DNA of 52,091 bases from Myxococcales bacterium (GCA_022563535.1 JADFNE010000031.1:1-52091), one strand, 5' to 3'. Shown: positions 8,868-17,146, counted from the first letter of the stretch. Program-made: numbers and translations. The notes: generated from the sequence alone by a model not told the origin.

Positions 8868-9950
8868 ATGCTGTTGGGCATTGGGTTCAAGGTGATCCTG
8901 ATCGCTACCGTGCTACTGGGAGTTCTGGTCCCGGCCCGAGTGCGGATGCTGGTCGGCCGCAGTGCCCAGCCAGCGTTTCAGGGCGGACCGTTTTCGAGCC
9001 ATGCAGTCATTGGTTTGATTGGCCCCCTGGCTCATCTCCTCGATCTCATCGCGATCGAAGCGAGAGTGACTGCCGCCGCGAGAAGAAACTCGAACATCGC
9101 CGCCGCCGCGGTATTTGTCGCCCCCCTGTCGGCCTTCGCCGTGATTCCGTTTGGATCGCGTTATTCCATCGGCGGGCACGAGATTGATCTCGTCGTTGCG
9201 AATCTCGACTGGGGCATTGTCTGGTTGTTGGGCGCCGCAATGCTTTCAATTTACGGTTCGATCGGGCTGGTCCCCAATGTTGGAGATCGAGTGCGTTGCG
9301 GCGTGGTCAAAATCTCGTGGGCGGCCGGAGCCGGATTCGCCCTGGCCGCCCTCGCCATGGTGTTCGGCAGCCTGAACCCGACCGAGATCGCCATTGCCCA
9401 GGACCAGAGCTTTTCGATCGGCAAATTCTCTGGCTCCAACGCCCTCGAGGTCCAACGACTGCTGGTTCCGGGATGGGGAATGTTTCTTCAACCCTTTTCG
9501 ATGCTTCTATACAGTGTCTGTGCCCTGGGTGTGTTGCAGCTGACGGCGGCCGATTCCTCCGATGAACCCGGGAGCCGTTTGACCGGAGCGCAATATTTTC
9601 TCGTCAGGACGTCGGGACATCTCGATGCGTTGTTGGTCGCGAGTGTCATCGTCGCTCTCTTTCTTGGAGGCGGTGCCCTGCCGTATGTCTCGGGAAGCAC
9701 AATCGTAGAGGCAATCGGCGCCTACCTGGGCACCGGGTTCGCGACCTTGTTGTGCATGGTTGTCCATACTTCGGTGTTCTTCGCCAAAGTCATTCTGGTG
9801 GTCGCCATGATCGATCCCATTCGCAGGCGTTTGATCGGGCTTTCGTTCGAGGCGTCACTGAAATTGTGTTGGAAGGTCGTCGTCCCGCTGTCCCTGCTGA
9901 ATCTTCTTGTGACGGCCAACTTTTTGCTAGCGCGCGGGGCATCGCAATGA
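8868..9950 (+). CDS. NuoH-like complex I membrane subunit lacking the quinone-loop acids
   Basis: The 360-residue protein has about eight hydrophobic helices and aligns weakly to NuoH (ND1), the subunit that forms the quinone chamber. The NuoH-like parts include an N-terminal helix, 'LFLGGG' near 270, and a terminal helix with R-R-R-L and W-K-x-x-x-P-L-S-L-L-N. The conserved central loop of NuoH (A-E-x-x-R-x-P-F-D with E-x-E-S-E-L) is missing; the aligned stretch reads TAADSSDEPGSRLTGAQY. The early GPN...KE motif is also degraded. SD-like AAAGGGGG precedes ATG 8868 at a normal distance. The stop overlaps the next start as ATGA. Such losses would be expected to abolish ordinary quinone-coupled function. 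Confidence 0.65.
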   Translation: MLLGIGFKVILIATVLLGVLVPARVRMLVGRSAQPAFQGGPFSSHAVIGLIGPLAHLLDLIAIEARVTAAARRNSNIAAAAVFVAPLSAFAVIPFGSRYSIGGHEIDLVVANLDWGIVWLLGAAMLSIYGSIGLVPNVGDRVRCGVVKISWAAGAGFALAALAMVFGSLNPTEIAIAQDQSFSIGKFSGSNALEVQRLLVPGWGMFLQPFSMLLYSVCALGVLQLTAADSSDEPGSRLTGAQYFLVRTSGHLDALLVASVIVALFLGGGALPYVSGSTIVEAIGAYLGTGFATLLCMVVHTSVFFAKVILVVAMIDPIRRRLIGLSFEASLKLCWKVVVPLSLLNLLVTANFLLARGASQ

Positions 9951-10474
9951 CCTGGCCGCCGATGATTTTTTCGCTGCTCTGCGTAGTGATCCTCGGGGCG
10001 GCAGTCGCCGGGATTCTTTCTCGGCGCGGGACACGAACCAGTGTCGCATGGTTTTTGCTCAGCATGAGTGCACTCGCGGGAGTCTTCATTCTGCTCAGTG
10101 CCCACGTGATTGCGATCGCGCAATTGCTCTTCTGCGCCGGACTCGGACTCGTCTGCTTCTTTGCGATTGACGATTCTGCGGACTCCGATGTCCAGCCGAA
10201 CACCCACAACAACTGGATGCCCAGATCGTGGCATTGGCTCATCATCACGTTGGGTGTCGCGGGCGTGAGCCTGATGTGGACTTTTCTTTCCAGTCTCATG
10301 CCGGGCAACCTGGCTGGAACGCCGCAACACGCGGCGCTGCTCAGTGCGAGATCTTTCGAAACCGTTGGTCATACGGTGCTGGTCGACCAGGGGGTTGCAG
10401 TGCTCTGCGTTGGCCTGTTGTTGTTTGGCGCATTGATAGGGGCCGGTTACCTCGTGCGCAGAGGTCTCGAATAA
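9947..10474 (+). CDS. NuoJ-like complex I membrane subunit (divergent)
   Basis: The 175-residue protein with five predicted helices matches NuoJ in length, topology and position. The helix-3 signature of NuoJ (about V-Y-x-G-A-I..L..F) is represented by F-C-A-G-L-G-L-V-C-F-F: the Gly that forms the pi-bulge is kept and the Tyr is Cys. ATG 9947 overlaps the stop of the NuoH-like gene (ATGA), and the stop is directly followed by the NuoK-like ATG, so translation is coupled. It sits in the inner membrane between the H- and K-like subunits if a complex forms. Confidence 0.6.
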   Translation: MTWPPMIFSLLCVVILGAAVAGILSRRGTRTSVAWFLLSMSALAGVFILLSAHVIAIAQLLFCAGLGLVCFFAIDDSADSDVQPNTHNNWMPRSWHWLIITLGVAGVSLMWTFLSSLMPGNLAGTPQHAALLSARSFETVGHTVLVDQGVAVLCVGLLLFGALIGAGYLVRRGLE

Positions 10475-10786
10475 ATGATCGATCCCAACGCATCGATCGC
10501 GCTTTCGGCCGCCCTCTTTGGTCTGGGAATTCTGGGGGTCTTTGTGCATCGCAGCACCATCTCGGTGCTCCTCAGTCTCCAGTTGATGCTCGCAGCATCG
10601 GTACTCGCACAGGTTTCATTCGACCACACCGTTTCCAGTGTCGGGCAGGCTGCGGGGCAGGGGTTCGGAGTGCTGGTTCTTTCCGTCGCAACCGCACAAG
10701 TCACCGTCGGCCTGGGCCTCTTGATCGCCGCGCGGCGCGAACGCAGGACAAGTCAGCCCCAAGCTGCGGGCAGCTCGCCATGCTGA
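10475..10786 (+). CDS. NuoK-like subunit with both conserved Glu replaced by Gln
   Basis: The 103-residue protein has three helices and a good match to NuoK (MrpC-like). NuoK has two nearly invariant membrane glutamates on the proton path, Glu36 and Glu72 in E. coli. Here the first aligned motif reads LSLQLMLAAS with Gln36 (codon cag) and the second reads ATAQVTVGL with Gln75 (codon caa). The surrounding residues are well kept, so the alignment is secure. In E. coli, replacing these residues strongly lowers activity. The gene directly abuts the NuoJ-like stop and overlaps the next gene by seven bases. Confidence 0.8.
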   Translation: MIDPNASIALSAALFGLGILGVFVHRSTISVLLSLQLMLAASVLAQVSFDHTVSSVGQAAGQGFGVLVLSVATAQVTVGLGLLIAARRERRTSQPQAAGSSPC

Positions 10787-12795
10787 ACGGTACGACGTCC
10801 TCCGACTTGATTCGCTGGATACCCCTGTTCCCGTTGGCCGGGGCGGCCGTTCAGGCGTCGATGTTGTTTCTGCTGCGCAGACCCGTGGCAAGGACCTGGG
10901 TCGTTGCCATGTCGGTAGTTCCGCTCGTCCTTTCGTTTCTGTTTACCTGCGCGGCTTTTGCCGAACTCATCAATCTACCACCGGGAACCCGAGTGCAAAT
11001 CGATTCCCTCTGGAGTTGGATCGGACTCGGGGTCGGGGACGAAACCTTCAACGCAGACCTCGCCTTCCGCTTTGACGCGCTCTCCGGCGCCACCGCTCTC
11101 TTGATCATCATCGTGAGTCTATTGGTTTGGCTCTATGCGCTCGGGTTCATGGAGGGCGACACGCGACCCGACGCGGGATACCAGCGATTTTTCACGTACA
11201 TGAGCTTCGTTCTTTCGTCGATGTTGGTGTTCGTGCTCGGTGACAATCTGCTGGTCATTCTGGCGGGTTGGATGGGGACAGGACTCGGCACGGCTGCGTT
11301 GATCGGGTTCTGGTATTCAGATCGCGGCGGTGGCCGCGCGACGATTCGCAGCATCACTTTCAGTGTTGCGGTTGATGCGATGCTGATCGGCTCCTTCGTG
11401 GGATTGTTCTGGTCGCTCACCACGATCGGCGCCCATACTTCAAGTCTCAGCGACGTCGAAGTCGGGCTCTCGGCCCTGGGCGAATTGCTGGTGACTCTGC
11501 CGTTTGGAGTCGAGGTGCGGGCCCTGACCCTGCTGGGGCTGGGAATCGGGCTCGCGGCGTGTGGTAGATCGGCACAGCTGCCCTTTACCTTCGCGCTCTC
11601 CGGTGTCTCTCGATCCCCGGCGCCAGCGGCGGCTCTCTCGGTGCTCACCGCGTCGATGGGTGTCTATCTATGCTGCCGATTCTCGTTCCTGTTTGCTGCT
11701 ACCGACGCTGCATCCTCTGCCATCGCCTGGGCCGGAGCACTGACCGCGGTAATTGCTGCGGTGTTTGCACTCGTCCAGCGCGACCTGGTCTCGATACTGA
11801 TCGCGACTGCGATTAGCCAGTTTGGCATTGCCTTTCTGGCGGTCGGATGTGGTGCCTACAGCGCAGCGATCTTTCATCTCGCGATGGTCGCTGTCGTCTC
11901 CACATTGATGATCTTCTCCGCGGGATCGGTCATCCACTGCCTCGAAGGGGAGCGCGACATTCGTCGCATGGGGGGGCTGAGCGCTCGACTGGTCTTGACT
12001 CACCTGATGGTTGTCATCGGCGTGCTCTCGCCGGCGGCATTCCTTTCTCGAGAACAAGCCATCGCCTCAGTATTCGAGACCCAACACGTGCCCGGTGCCG
12101 GGGTGCTGTATGGCTTCACGTTGATTGCCGCGCTGCTCGTCAGTTGGGCGCTCTCCAGATACCTGATCGGAGTTTTTTGGGGTTCGATCCGGACTCCTCT
12201 CGGCTTTCGCGACGAATTCAACGATCCACGACTGGGGCTCATGATCCCAATGTACGGGTTGGCTTTTCTCTCGGTGCTTGGGGTCGCGCTCAATCCCGCG
12301 CAAATCTGGGGCGATCTACTGCCGGGAGGTGTCGAGGGTTCTGACAGTCTCGGTCTCTTCCTCGACAGTGCCCTCGCTGCCAGGGCTGGCGAAGCGATCG
12401 ACGTGGGGTTGCGTTGGCGGATGGTCGCTGGCGCGCTGCTCGCGACGGTACTCGGGTTTGGCATCACCTATCTCCTCTACATTCGCTTTCCGAATATCCG
12501 CATCGAGCTGAATGAAAAACTGGCGCCGGTGCAGCGCGTGCTCGCCGGAAACAATGCGTGGGGGCTGTTGGAACGCCGGATTTCGTCGCCACTGATCGCG
12601 CTTTCGCGAACGCTGTTCGAAGGGACGTCCGCTTTCCAGAGCCTCGCTGAGCGAATGCGGCTGGGAGATATGGCGCGCGCGCTGCGGGGCAATCCAGCTT
12701 CCGACGCACACGCAACGAGCATTCGAATCACCCAGGTGTCCTTCCTGGTCGTACTTGGAGGCGCGCTGATCATGCTCGCCTGGGTTGCCCAATGA
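10780..12795 (+). CDS. NuoL-like antiporter-type subunit with depleted proton-channel residues
   Basis: ATG 10780 overlaps the NuoK-like stop and gives 671 residues. The body aligns to NuoL over helices 3-13: RFDALSG, 'RFFTYMSF', 'ALIGFWY', 'GRSAQLPF', 'SAAIFHL' and 'FSAGSVIHCLEGERDIRRMGGL'. Several residues essential in E. coli NuoL are changed. Glu144 of the GWE motif is Met (GWMGTG), Lys229 is Arg (G-R-S-A-Q), His338 is Val and Lys342 is Ser in helix 10, and Lys399 is Arg. The W-L-P-D-A-M-x-G-P-T-P-V loop is replaced by an unrelated sequence. His334 and Asp178 are kept. The remaining C-terminal part contains a long region and a final helix, as in the lateral helix of NuoL. It overlaps no frame of NuoM if that gene starts at 12830. 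Confidence 0.85.
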   Translation: MLNGTTSSDLIRWIPLFPLAGAAVQASMLFLLRRPVARTWVVAMSVVPLVLSFLFTCAAFAELINLPPGTRVQIDSLWSWIGLGVGDETFNADLAFRFDALSGATALLIIIVSLLVWLYALGFMEGDTRPDAGYQRFFTYMSFVLSSMLVFVLGDNLLVILAGWMGTGLGTAALIGFWYSDRGGGRATIRSITFSVAVDAMLIGSFVGLFWSLTTIGAHTSSLSDVEVGLSALGELLVTLPFGVEVRALTLLGLGIGLAACGRSAQLPFTFALSGVSRSPAPAAALSVLTASMGVYLCCRFSFLFAATDAASSAIAWAGALTAVIAAVFALVQRDLVSILIATAISQFGIAFLAVGCGAYSAAIFHLAMVAVVSTLMIFSAGSVIHCLEGERDIRRMGGLSARLVLTHLMVVIGVLSPAAFLSREQAIASVFETQHVPGAGVLYGFTLIAALLVSWALSRYLIGVFWGSIRTPLGFRDEFNDPRLGLMIPMYGLAFLSVLGVALNPAQIWGDLLPGGVEGSDSLGLFLDSALAARAGEAIDVGLRWRMVAGALLATVLGFGITYLLYIRFPNIRIELNEKLAPVQRVLAGNNAWGLLERRISSPLIALSRTLFEGTSAFQSLAERMRLGDMARALRGNPASDAHATSIRITQVSFLVVLGGALIMLAWVAQ

Positions 12796-12829
12796 ACGTC
12801 GGCCTGAACTGGGATGGGAGGTTGCCGAC

Positions 12830-14599
12830 ATGGTGACTCCCGTAGATTCCAACATCGTGAGTTGGGTCGTATTTCTTCCGATGTTCACAGCGCTTTCACT
12901 CCTGGGGGCGCGCGTCATCGCTTCGTCGATCTTCAACCTGGACGGCCTGCCGAGTTGGTCCTGGCGTGCGATCGCACTGCTGAGTTCCACGATCACTTTC
13001 GTGCTGGCGTTTGTGGGACTCTGGCAGGGATTCGATCCGGAAATCACCGACTATCAAATGATGGAGCGCATCGGCTGGATGCCCTCGTTGGGGCTCAACT
13101 ACTTCGTCGGAGTCGACGGCATCAGCCTGGTGCTGGTCATGCTCACAACCTTCGTGTTTCCGATTGCGATCGTGGGTTCATGGAAAGAAGTCGATCAGTG
13201 GCTGAGAAGCTATTCGGTGTTTTTGCTCTTGCTGGAGACGGGGATCATTGGGGCATTGGTCTCGCTCAATGCTATTCAACTCTATTTTTTCTGGGAACTC
13301 ACCCTGATCTCGAGTTTCTTCATCTTGGGTCGCTGGGGTGGAGCCGACGGTCTGCGCGCGGCGGTGAAGTACCTGGTCTTGGGTGCTGCGGGATTTTTCT
13401 TGATGCTGGCCGCGACTCTGGTCGTCTATAGACTCAATCTCGAGCAAGGCGGCGCGGGAAATTTTGATCTTGTGAGATGGATCGACGTGGCGTCTCCTGG
13501 ATTTCTCGACACGCGTGTCCCGATCGGTGCCGCGGCCGGAGTCACCGGCGATGCTGGAATCGATTGGTGGCAGACGCAGTCGTGGCTGTTCTTCGCCTTT
13601 GTCCTGGCCTTTGCGGTCAAAATTCCGCTGGTCCCATTTCACGGCTGGTACAACGACGCCCAGTGCCAAGGCCCGACTTCGGGTTCGGTCATCGTATCCG
13701 CCCTGGTACTCAAGCTCGGAATCTTCGCGTTTCTTCGCATCGCGCTCCCGCTCTTTCCCCATGCAGCGATGGAATCTGCGCCGTGGCTGTGCGGCCTTGC
13801 TCTCGCGGGTATCGCCATCAGCGGCGTGTTCGCACTCGCGCAGCGAGATGTCAAACGTCTGCTGGGATACATATCCCTTGCGCATATGAGCTTCATTGTG
13901 CTCGGGATATGCAGTCTCGAACATCATGCGGTTGTGGGCGCTGTTGTCCACATGCTCAGCCATGGATTGTGCATCTCCGTGCTGTTCATCTTGATCGGCT
14001 TTATCGTTGAGCGCAGGTCGACCCGGGAGCTGTCGCAATTTGGTGGGCTGGCGAGACCGATGCCGATCTGCGCAGCGTTGTTCGCGATCGCGATCCTCGG
14101 CCAGGTCGGAGTACCGGGCACCAGCGGTTTCGTGGGCAGTTTTCTCGTCTTCCTGGGGAGTTTCCCGATCGGAGGGTTCACGACCCTTCTGGCACTCGCG
14201 GGGATGGCCTTGGTCGCCTGTGGGTTGATGGGCGCCGCTGGCAGGATGATGCTCGGCCCGATCGAGCAACCGGAAAATCGCGGCCTGATCGATTTGAATT
14301 TGCGCGAGCGACTGGTCGCGCTGTCGCTGATCGTCCCGATCCTGTGGGTCGGCCTGTACCCCAATCCCATTTTGAGACGAATAGAACCTCCGGTGAGCTT
14401 GCTGCTCAACGGAATGGCGCGCGCGGTCGCTGATGCGCCCGCCCCCGTGCCGGATGTCAAACCCGTGGATCGCGTAGTTGAGAAGATTGATGAGAAGATT
14501 GATGAGAAAATCAATCAGGACGTTTTTCAGGAAAAGGTTCAGGACATTCTCGAGGAAATGGATAAGGAACCTGTTCCGGCAATGGAAGTGCGGCCGTGA
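12830..14599 (+). CDS. NuoM-like antiporter-type subunit with charged coiled-coil tail
   Basis: ATG 12830 is preferred because GGGAGG lies about 11 bases upstream and the first helix follows; an in-frame TTG at 12785 would overlap the NuoL-like gene. The 589-residue protein is the best-conserved subunit here. Glu in FFWELTL, Lys in AFAVKIPLVPFHGW, Lys in LVLKLG, His in AHMSF and His in MLSHGL (E. coli Glu144, Lys234, Lys265, His322, His348) are all present. The terminal Glu407 of GFVGEF is Ser (GFVGSF). Residues ~545-589 form a hydrophilic tail with three EKID-like units followed by acidic residues, predicted coiled coil, which is not a feature of ordinary NuoM. GTGA overlap with the NuoN-like gene. 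Confidence 0.9.
   Translation: MVTPVDSNIVSWVVFLPMFTALSLLGARVIASSIFNLDGLPSWSWRAIALLSSTITFVLAFVGLWQGFDPEITDYQMMERIGWMPSLGLNYFVGVDGISLVLVMLTTFVFPIAIVGSWKEVDQWLRSYSVFLLLLETGIIGALVSLNAIQLYFFWELTLISSFFILGRWGGADGLRAAVKYLVLGAAGFFLMLAATLVVYRLNLEQGGAGNFDLVRWIDVASPGFLDTRVPIGAAAGVTGDAGIDWWQTQSWLFFAFVLAFAVKIPLVPFHGWYNDAQCQGPTSGSVIVSALVLKLGIFAFLRIALPLFPHAAMESAPWLCGLALAGIAISGVFALAQRDVKRLLGYISLAHMSFIVLGICSLEHHAVVGAVVHMLSHGLCISVLFILIGFIVERRSTRELSQFGGLARPMPICAALFAIAILGQVGVPGTSGFVGSFLVFLGSFPIGGFTTLLALAGMALVACGLMGAAGRMMLGPIEQPENRGLIDLNLRERLVALSLIVPILWVGLYPNPILRRIEPPVSLLLNGMARAVADAPAPVPDVKPVDRVVEKIDEKIDEKINQDVFQEKVQDILEEMDKEPVPAMEVRP
14480..14515 (+). repeat. Three 12-bp tandem units inside the NuoM-like tail
   Basis: gagaagattgat occurs at 14480-14491 and 14492-14503, followed by the variant gagaaaatcaat (14504-14515). 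They encode E-K-I-D, E-K-I-D and E-K-I-N, a charged amphipathic stretch that probably forms a coiled coil. Confidence 0.85.
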
Positions 14600-16086
14600 C
14601 CACATCCTATTGGCAACTACAAGCGTTGGCGCCACTGGGGATCATTGCGCTTGCCCCGTTGGTGCTCGTGCTGACGGATGCAGTCTTCATGCGTGAGGGA
14701 AAGCAGGCCAGAGAACGCGAGTTGGGTTTCTTCAAGGGTTCTCTTCTTGCGACCGCCGCGGCGGTTTTTTTGCTCTCCTCGATGGCGTTCGCGGGTTTGA
14801 ACTTTGAAAACACAAACGGTGTGATCGCGTTGGCGAATTCGATGTTCGTCGTCGATCTGACTGCGAGCTTCGCGATCGTACTGTTGTGTAGCGGAGGCTT
14901 GCTGACGCTGTGGCTTTCGCTCGCCTATCTCCCGGCCCGGGGGGTTCATCACGGCGAGTACTATCCCCTGCTGCTCCTATCCGTTGCGGGGGCAATCGCC
15001 GTGGTCTGCGCGGGAAACCTCATCATCCTGTTCGTCGCAATCGAACTGATGACGCTTCCCGTATACGTGATGGTGGCATTTGATCGGGACAAGCGCGGTA
15101 GCGGTGAAGCTGGTATGAGCGCACTGCTGACGGGAGTCTTTGCGAGCGCAATTTCACTCTACGGCATCGCGCTGATCTACGGCGCAACCGGTCACTACGA
15201 CTACCCGGGCATTCACGGCGCAATGGGCGGAGCCTCTCCCCTGGCCCTCGGAGGAATGGTATTGCTGCTTGTCGGCATTCTCAGCCGACAGAGCTTTGCA
15301 CCGTTTCACCAGTGGGCACCCGACCTGAGCGAGGGCGCTCCCGCCGTCGTTGCGATCTGTCTCCCCGCCACCATTGCGACCGCAGCGGCGTTCGCACTGA
15401 TTCGCATTTTCGATTTGATCGCACCCGCCGCCCTCCCCGGATTTACTGCGCTGTTTTCATTCCTGGCAGGGATCAGCATGGTGGTCGGAAGCCTGATGGC
15501 GGCAATCCAATCCAACGTAAAGCGCATGCTCGCGTACGGGGGCGTTGCCCACGCCGGCTTTTTCATGGCCGCGCTGATTGTGCCAACCCCCGAGGCTCGC
15601 AGCGCAGCACTGCTTCACATCACCGTGTTTCTCTTCATGCAAGTCGGTGCACTGGGTGCAATTGCGGCCATGGCGCGGCGGGGAGAAGAGTGGGAATCCC
15701 TTTCGGACTACACGGGCCTTGCGGAGCATCGGCCGATTCTCGCAGCCGCAATGACGCTCTTCCTGCTCGCGCTTGCGGGATTGCCCGGAACTTCGGGCTT
15801 CGTGAGTCGCCTGGCGGTGATGTCGGTTGCGATCGGAGACGGTCAAATCCTGCTCACACTCTTGATGGCGATCACCAGTGTGGTCTTGTTCGCGGGGTAT
15901 CTGCGCGTGCCTACGGCAATGTACATGGGAAAGGCCAACCGCGGCGAGTCTGAGGATCTCTCACTTCCGGCGGTGTTCGCACTTTCAATTTGCGCGCTCG
16001 CGACGCTCTACTTCGGCCTGTTCCCGGGTCGAGGTCCAATTCCGTTCGACATTCTCGAAATCGTGCAGCGAGCTGTGCAACCCTGA
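14596..16086 (+). CDS. NuoN-like antiporter-type subunit lacking channel lysines
   Basis: GTG 14596 overlaps the NuoM-like stop (GTGA) and gives 496 residues aligning along all of NuoN. Conserved segments are IELMTLPVYV (Glu133 equivalent kept), FASAISLYGIALIYGATG, APFHQWAPDLSEGAP, VKRMLAYGGVAHAGF and AGLPGTSGF. Lysines that form the proton path in E. coli NuoN are replaced: Lys158 by Ser (E-A-G-M-S-A), Lys217 by Arg (G-I-L-S-R-Q), Lys247 by Ala, and Lys395 by Arg (G-F-V-S-R). Last gene of the operon; a 178-base gap follows before the glycosylation locus. Membrane-embedded, with a role that depends on whether partner subunits exist elsewhere in the genome. Confidence 0.88.
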   Translation: MTTSYWQLQALAPLGIIALAPLVLVLTDAVFMREGKQARERELGFFKGSLLATAAAVFLLSSMAFAGLNFENTNGVIALANSMFVVDLTASFAIVLLCSGGLLTLWLSLAYLPARGVHHGEYYPLLLLSVAGAIAVVCAGNLIILFVAIELMTLPVYVMVAFDRDKRGSGEAGMSALLTGVFASAISLYGIALIYGATGHYDYPGIHGAMGGASPLALGGMVLLLVGILSRQSFAPFHQWAPDLSEGAPAVVAICLPATIATAAAFALIRIFDLIAPAALPGFTALFSFLAGISMVVGSLMAAIQSNVKRMLAYGGVAHAGFFMAALIVPTPEARSAALLHITVFLFMQVGALGAIAAMARRGEEWESLSDYTGLAEHRPILAAAMTLFLLALAGLPGTSGFVSRLAVMSVAIGDGQILLTLLMAITSVVLFAGYLRVPTAMYMGKANRGESEDLSLPAVFALSICALATLYFGLFPGRGPIPFDILEIVQRAVQP

Positions 16087-16120
16087 CGGGCCGGTTCCCA
16101 ACTTCAAGCGACGGGCATGT

Positions 16121-16153
16121 GTCTTGCATTGGTCTTGCATTGGTCTTGCAATG
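16121..16153 (+). repeat. Three tandem 11-bp units upstream of the glycosylation locus
   Basis: gtcttgcattg occurs at 16121-16131 and 16132-16142, and the variant gtcttgcaatg at 16143-16153. One 11-bp step is about one helical turn, so a protein could bind the repeats on one face of the DNA. They lie 112 bases before the NeuB-like ATG, where the promoter should be. Replication slippage without function is equally possible. Confidence 0.6.
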
Positions 16154-16264
16154 TAAGGCCATTGCAAGCGCGATATCGGGCTGTGGCGTTTCAAGCTGCA
16201 TTCCAATCGTGCAACTTGAAGGCCGAGGCGGAACAATCTTCCGGGCCCGGCTCCAGGAGGGAAT

Positions 16265-17146
16265 ATGGGAAGCGCGCCCAGGTTCATCGCGGAAGTTTCT
16301 AGCAATCACGGTGCCGACCTCCAGCGGTCTTTGGCTTTCATCGATCGCGCTGCCGACATCGGCTGTGATGGCGTCAAGTTTCAGCTCTTCAAGATCACTC
16401 AGTTGTTTGCACCCGAGATTCTCGCCAAGAGTCACGACCACCGCGCTCGGGTCGCCTGGGAACTACCTCTCGAGTTCATTCCGGAACTTGCAGCGCGGGC
16501 ACGCGAACGGGCAATTCAGTTTGGCTGCACTCCATTCTATCTCGAGGCAGTCGACGTCCTCGAGCCCCATGTTGATTTTCTGAAAATCGCCTCATACGAA
16601 CTCATCTGGAACGATCTATTGCGGGCGTGTGGCGCCACGGGGAAGCCGATCGTTCTGTCCACTGGAATGGCCAATCTTCAGGAAGTGCGAGATGCGGTCG
16701 AAACCTTGTTCAACGCGGGCTGCCGGAGACTCACGCTTCTGCATTGCGTGTCGGGGTACCCCGCCAAGCCCTACGAGGCGAACCTCTCGGCCCTCGTCAC
16801 CCTGCGCGACCTGTCCCGAAACTTCCAATCGTTGGACCTCGATGTTGGCTGGTCGGATCACACCGTCGAACCGGGTGTGCTCCATCGCGCCATTCACCGC
16901 TACGGTGCCCAGATGATCGAGTTTCATTTTGATCTCGACGGAAAGGGCGAAGAGTATGCTGTCGGTCATTGCTGGAAACCGGATCCGATCTCGCATTTGA
17001 TTCGCGATACTCGAATCGCGTTTCGTTCCGATGGAGACGGTCGCAAGATTCCGGCCGCGAGGGAGCGAGAAGAGCGCAACTGGCGCGCCGATCCGACAGA
17101 TGGCCTCAGGCCGGTGCGGAGTTTTCGGGAGAGCTTCGCTCGGTGA
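16265..17146 (+). CDS. NeuB-like nonulosonic acid synthase without SAF domain
   Basis: The 293-residue protein matches the TIM-barrel domain of N-acetylneuraminate/legionaminate/pseudaminate synthases (NeuB, LegI, PseI), which condense phosphoenolpyruvate with a hexosamine-type sugar. It has IAEVSSNHGAD, GCDGVKFQLFK, FLKIASYEL, STGMANLQEV, LLHCVSGYPAKP and VGWSDHT. Most family members have about 350 residues with a C-terminal SAF (antifreeze-like) domain; here the chain ends shortly after the barrel with WRADPTDGLRP. The ATG is well supported by AGGAGGG. It overlaps the next gene by GTGA. No NeuA-type CMP-sugar synthetase is seen in the window. Confidence 0.85.
   Translation: MGSAPRFIAEVSSNHGADLQRSLAFIDRAADIGCDGVKFQLFKITQLFAPEILAKSHDHRARVAWELPLEFIPELAARARERAIQFGCTPFYLEAVDVLEPHVDFLKIASYELIWNDLLRACGATGKPIVLSTGMANLQEVRDAVETLFNAGCRRLTLLHCVSGYPAKPYEANLSALVTLRDLSRNFQSLDLDVGWSDHTVEPGVLHRAIHRYGAQMIEFHFDLDGKGEEYAVGHCWKPDPISHLIRDTRIAFRSDGDGRKIPAAREREERNWRADPTDGLRPVRSFRESFAR

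Noticed and set aside
13178-14635. A 485-codon open frame antisense to the NuoM-like gene.
   Set aside because: Shadow frame; the NuoM alignment fixes the coding strand.
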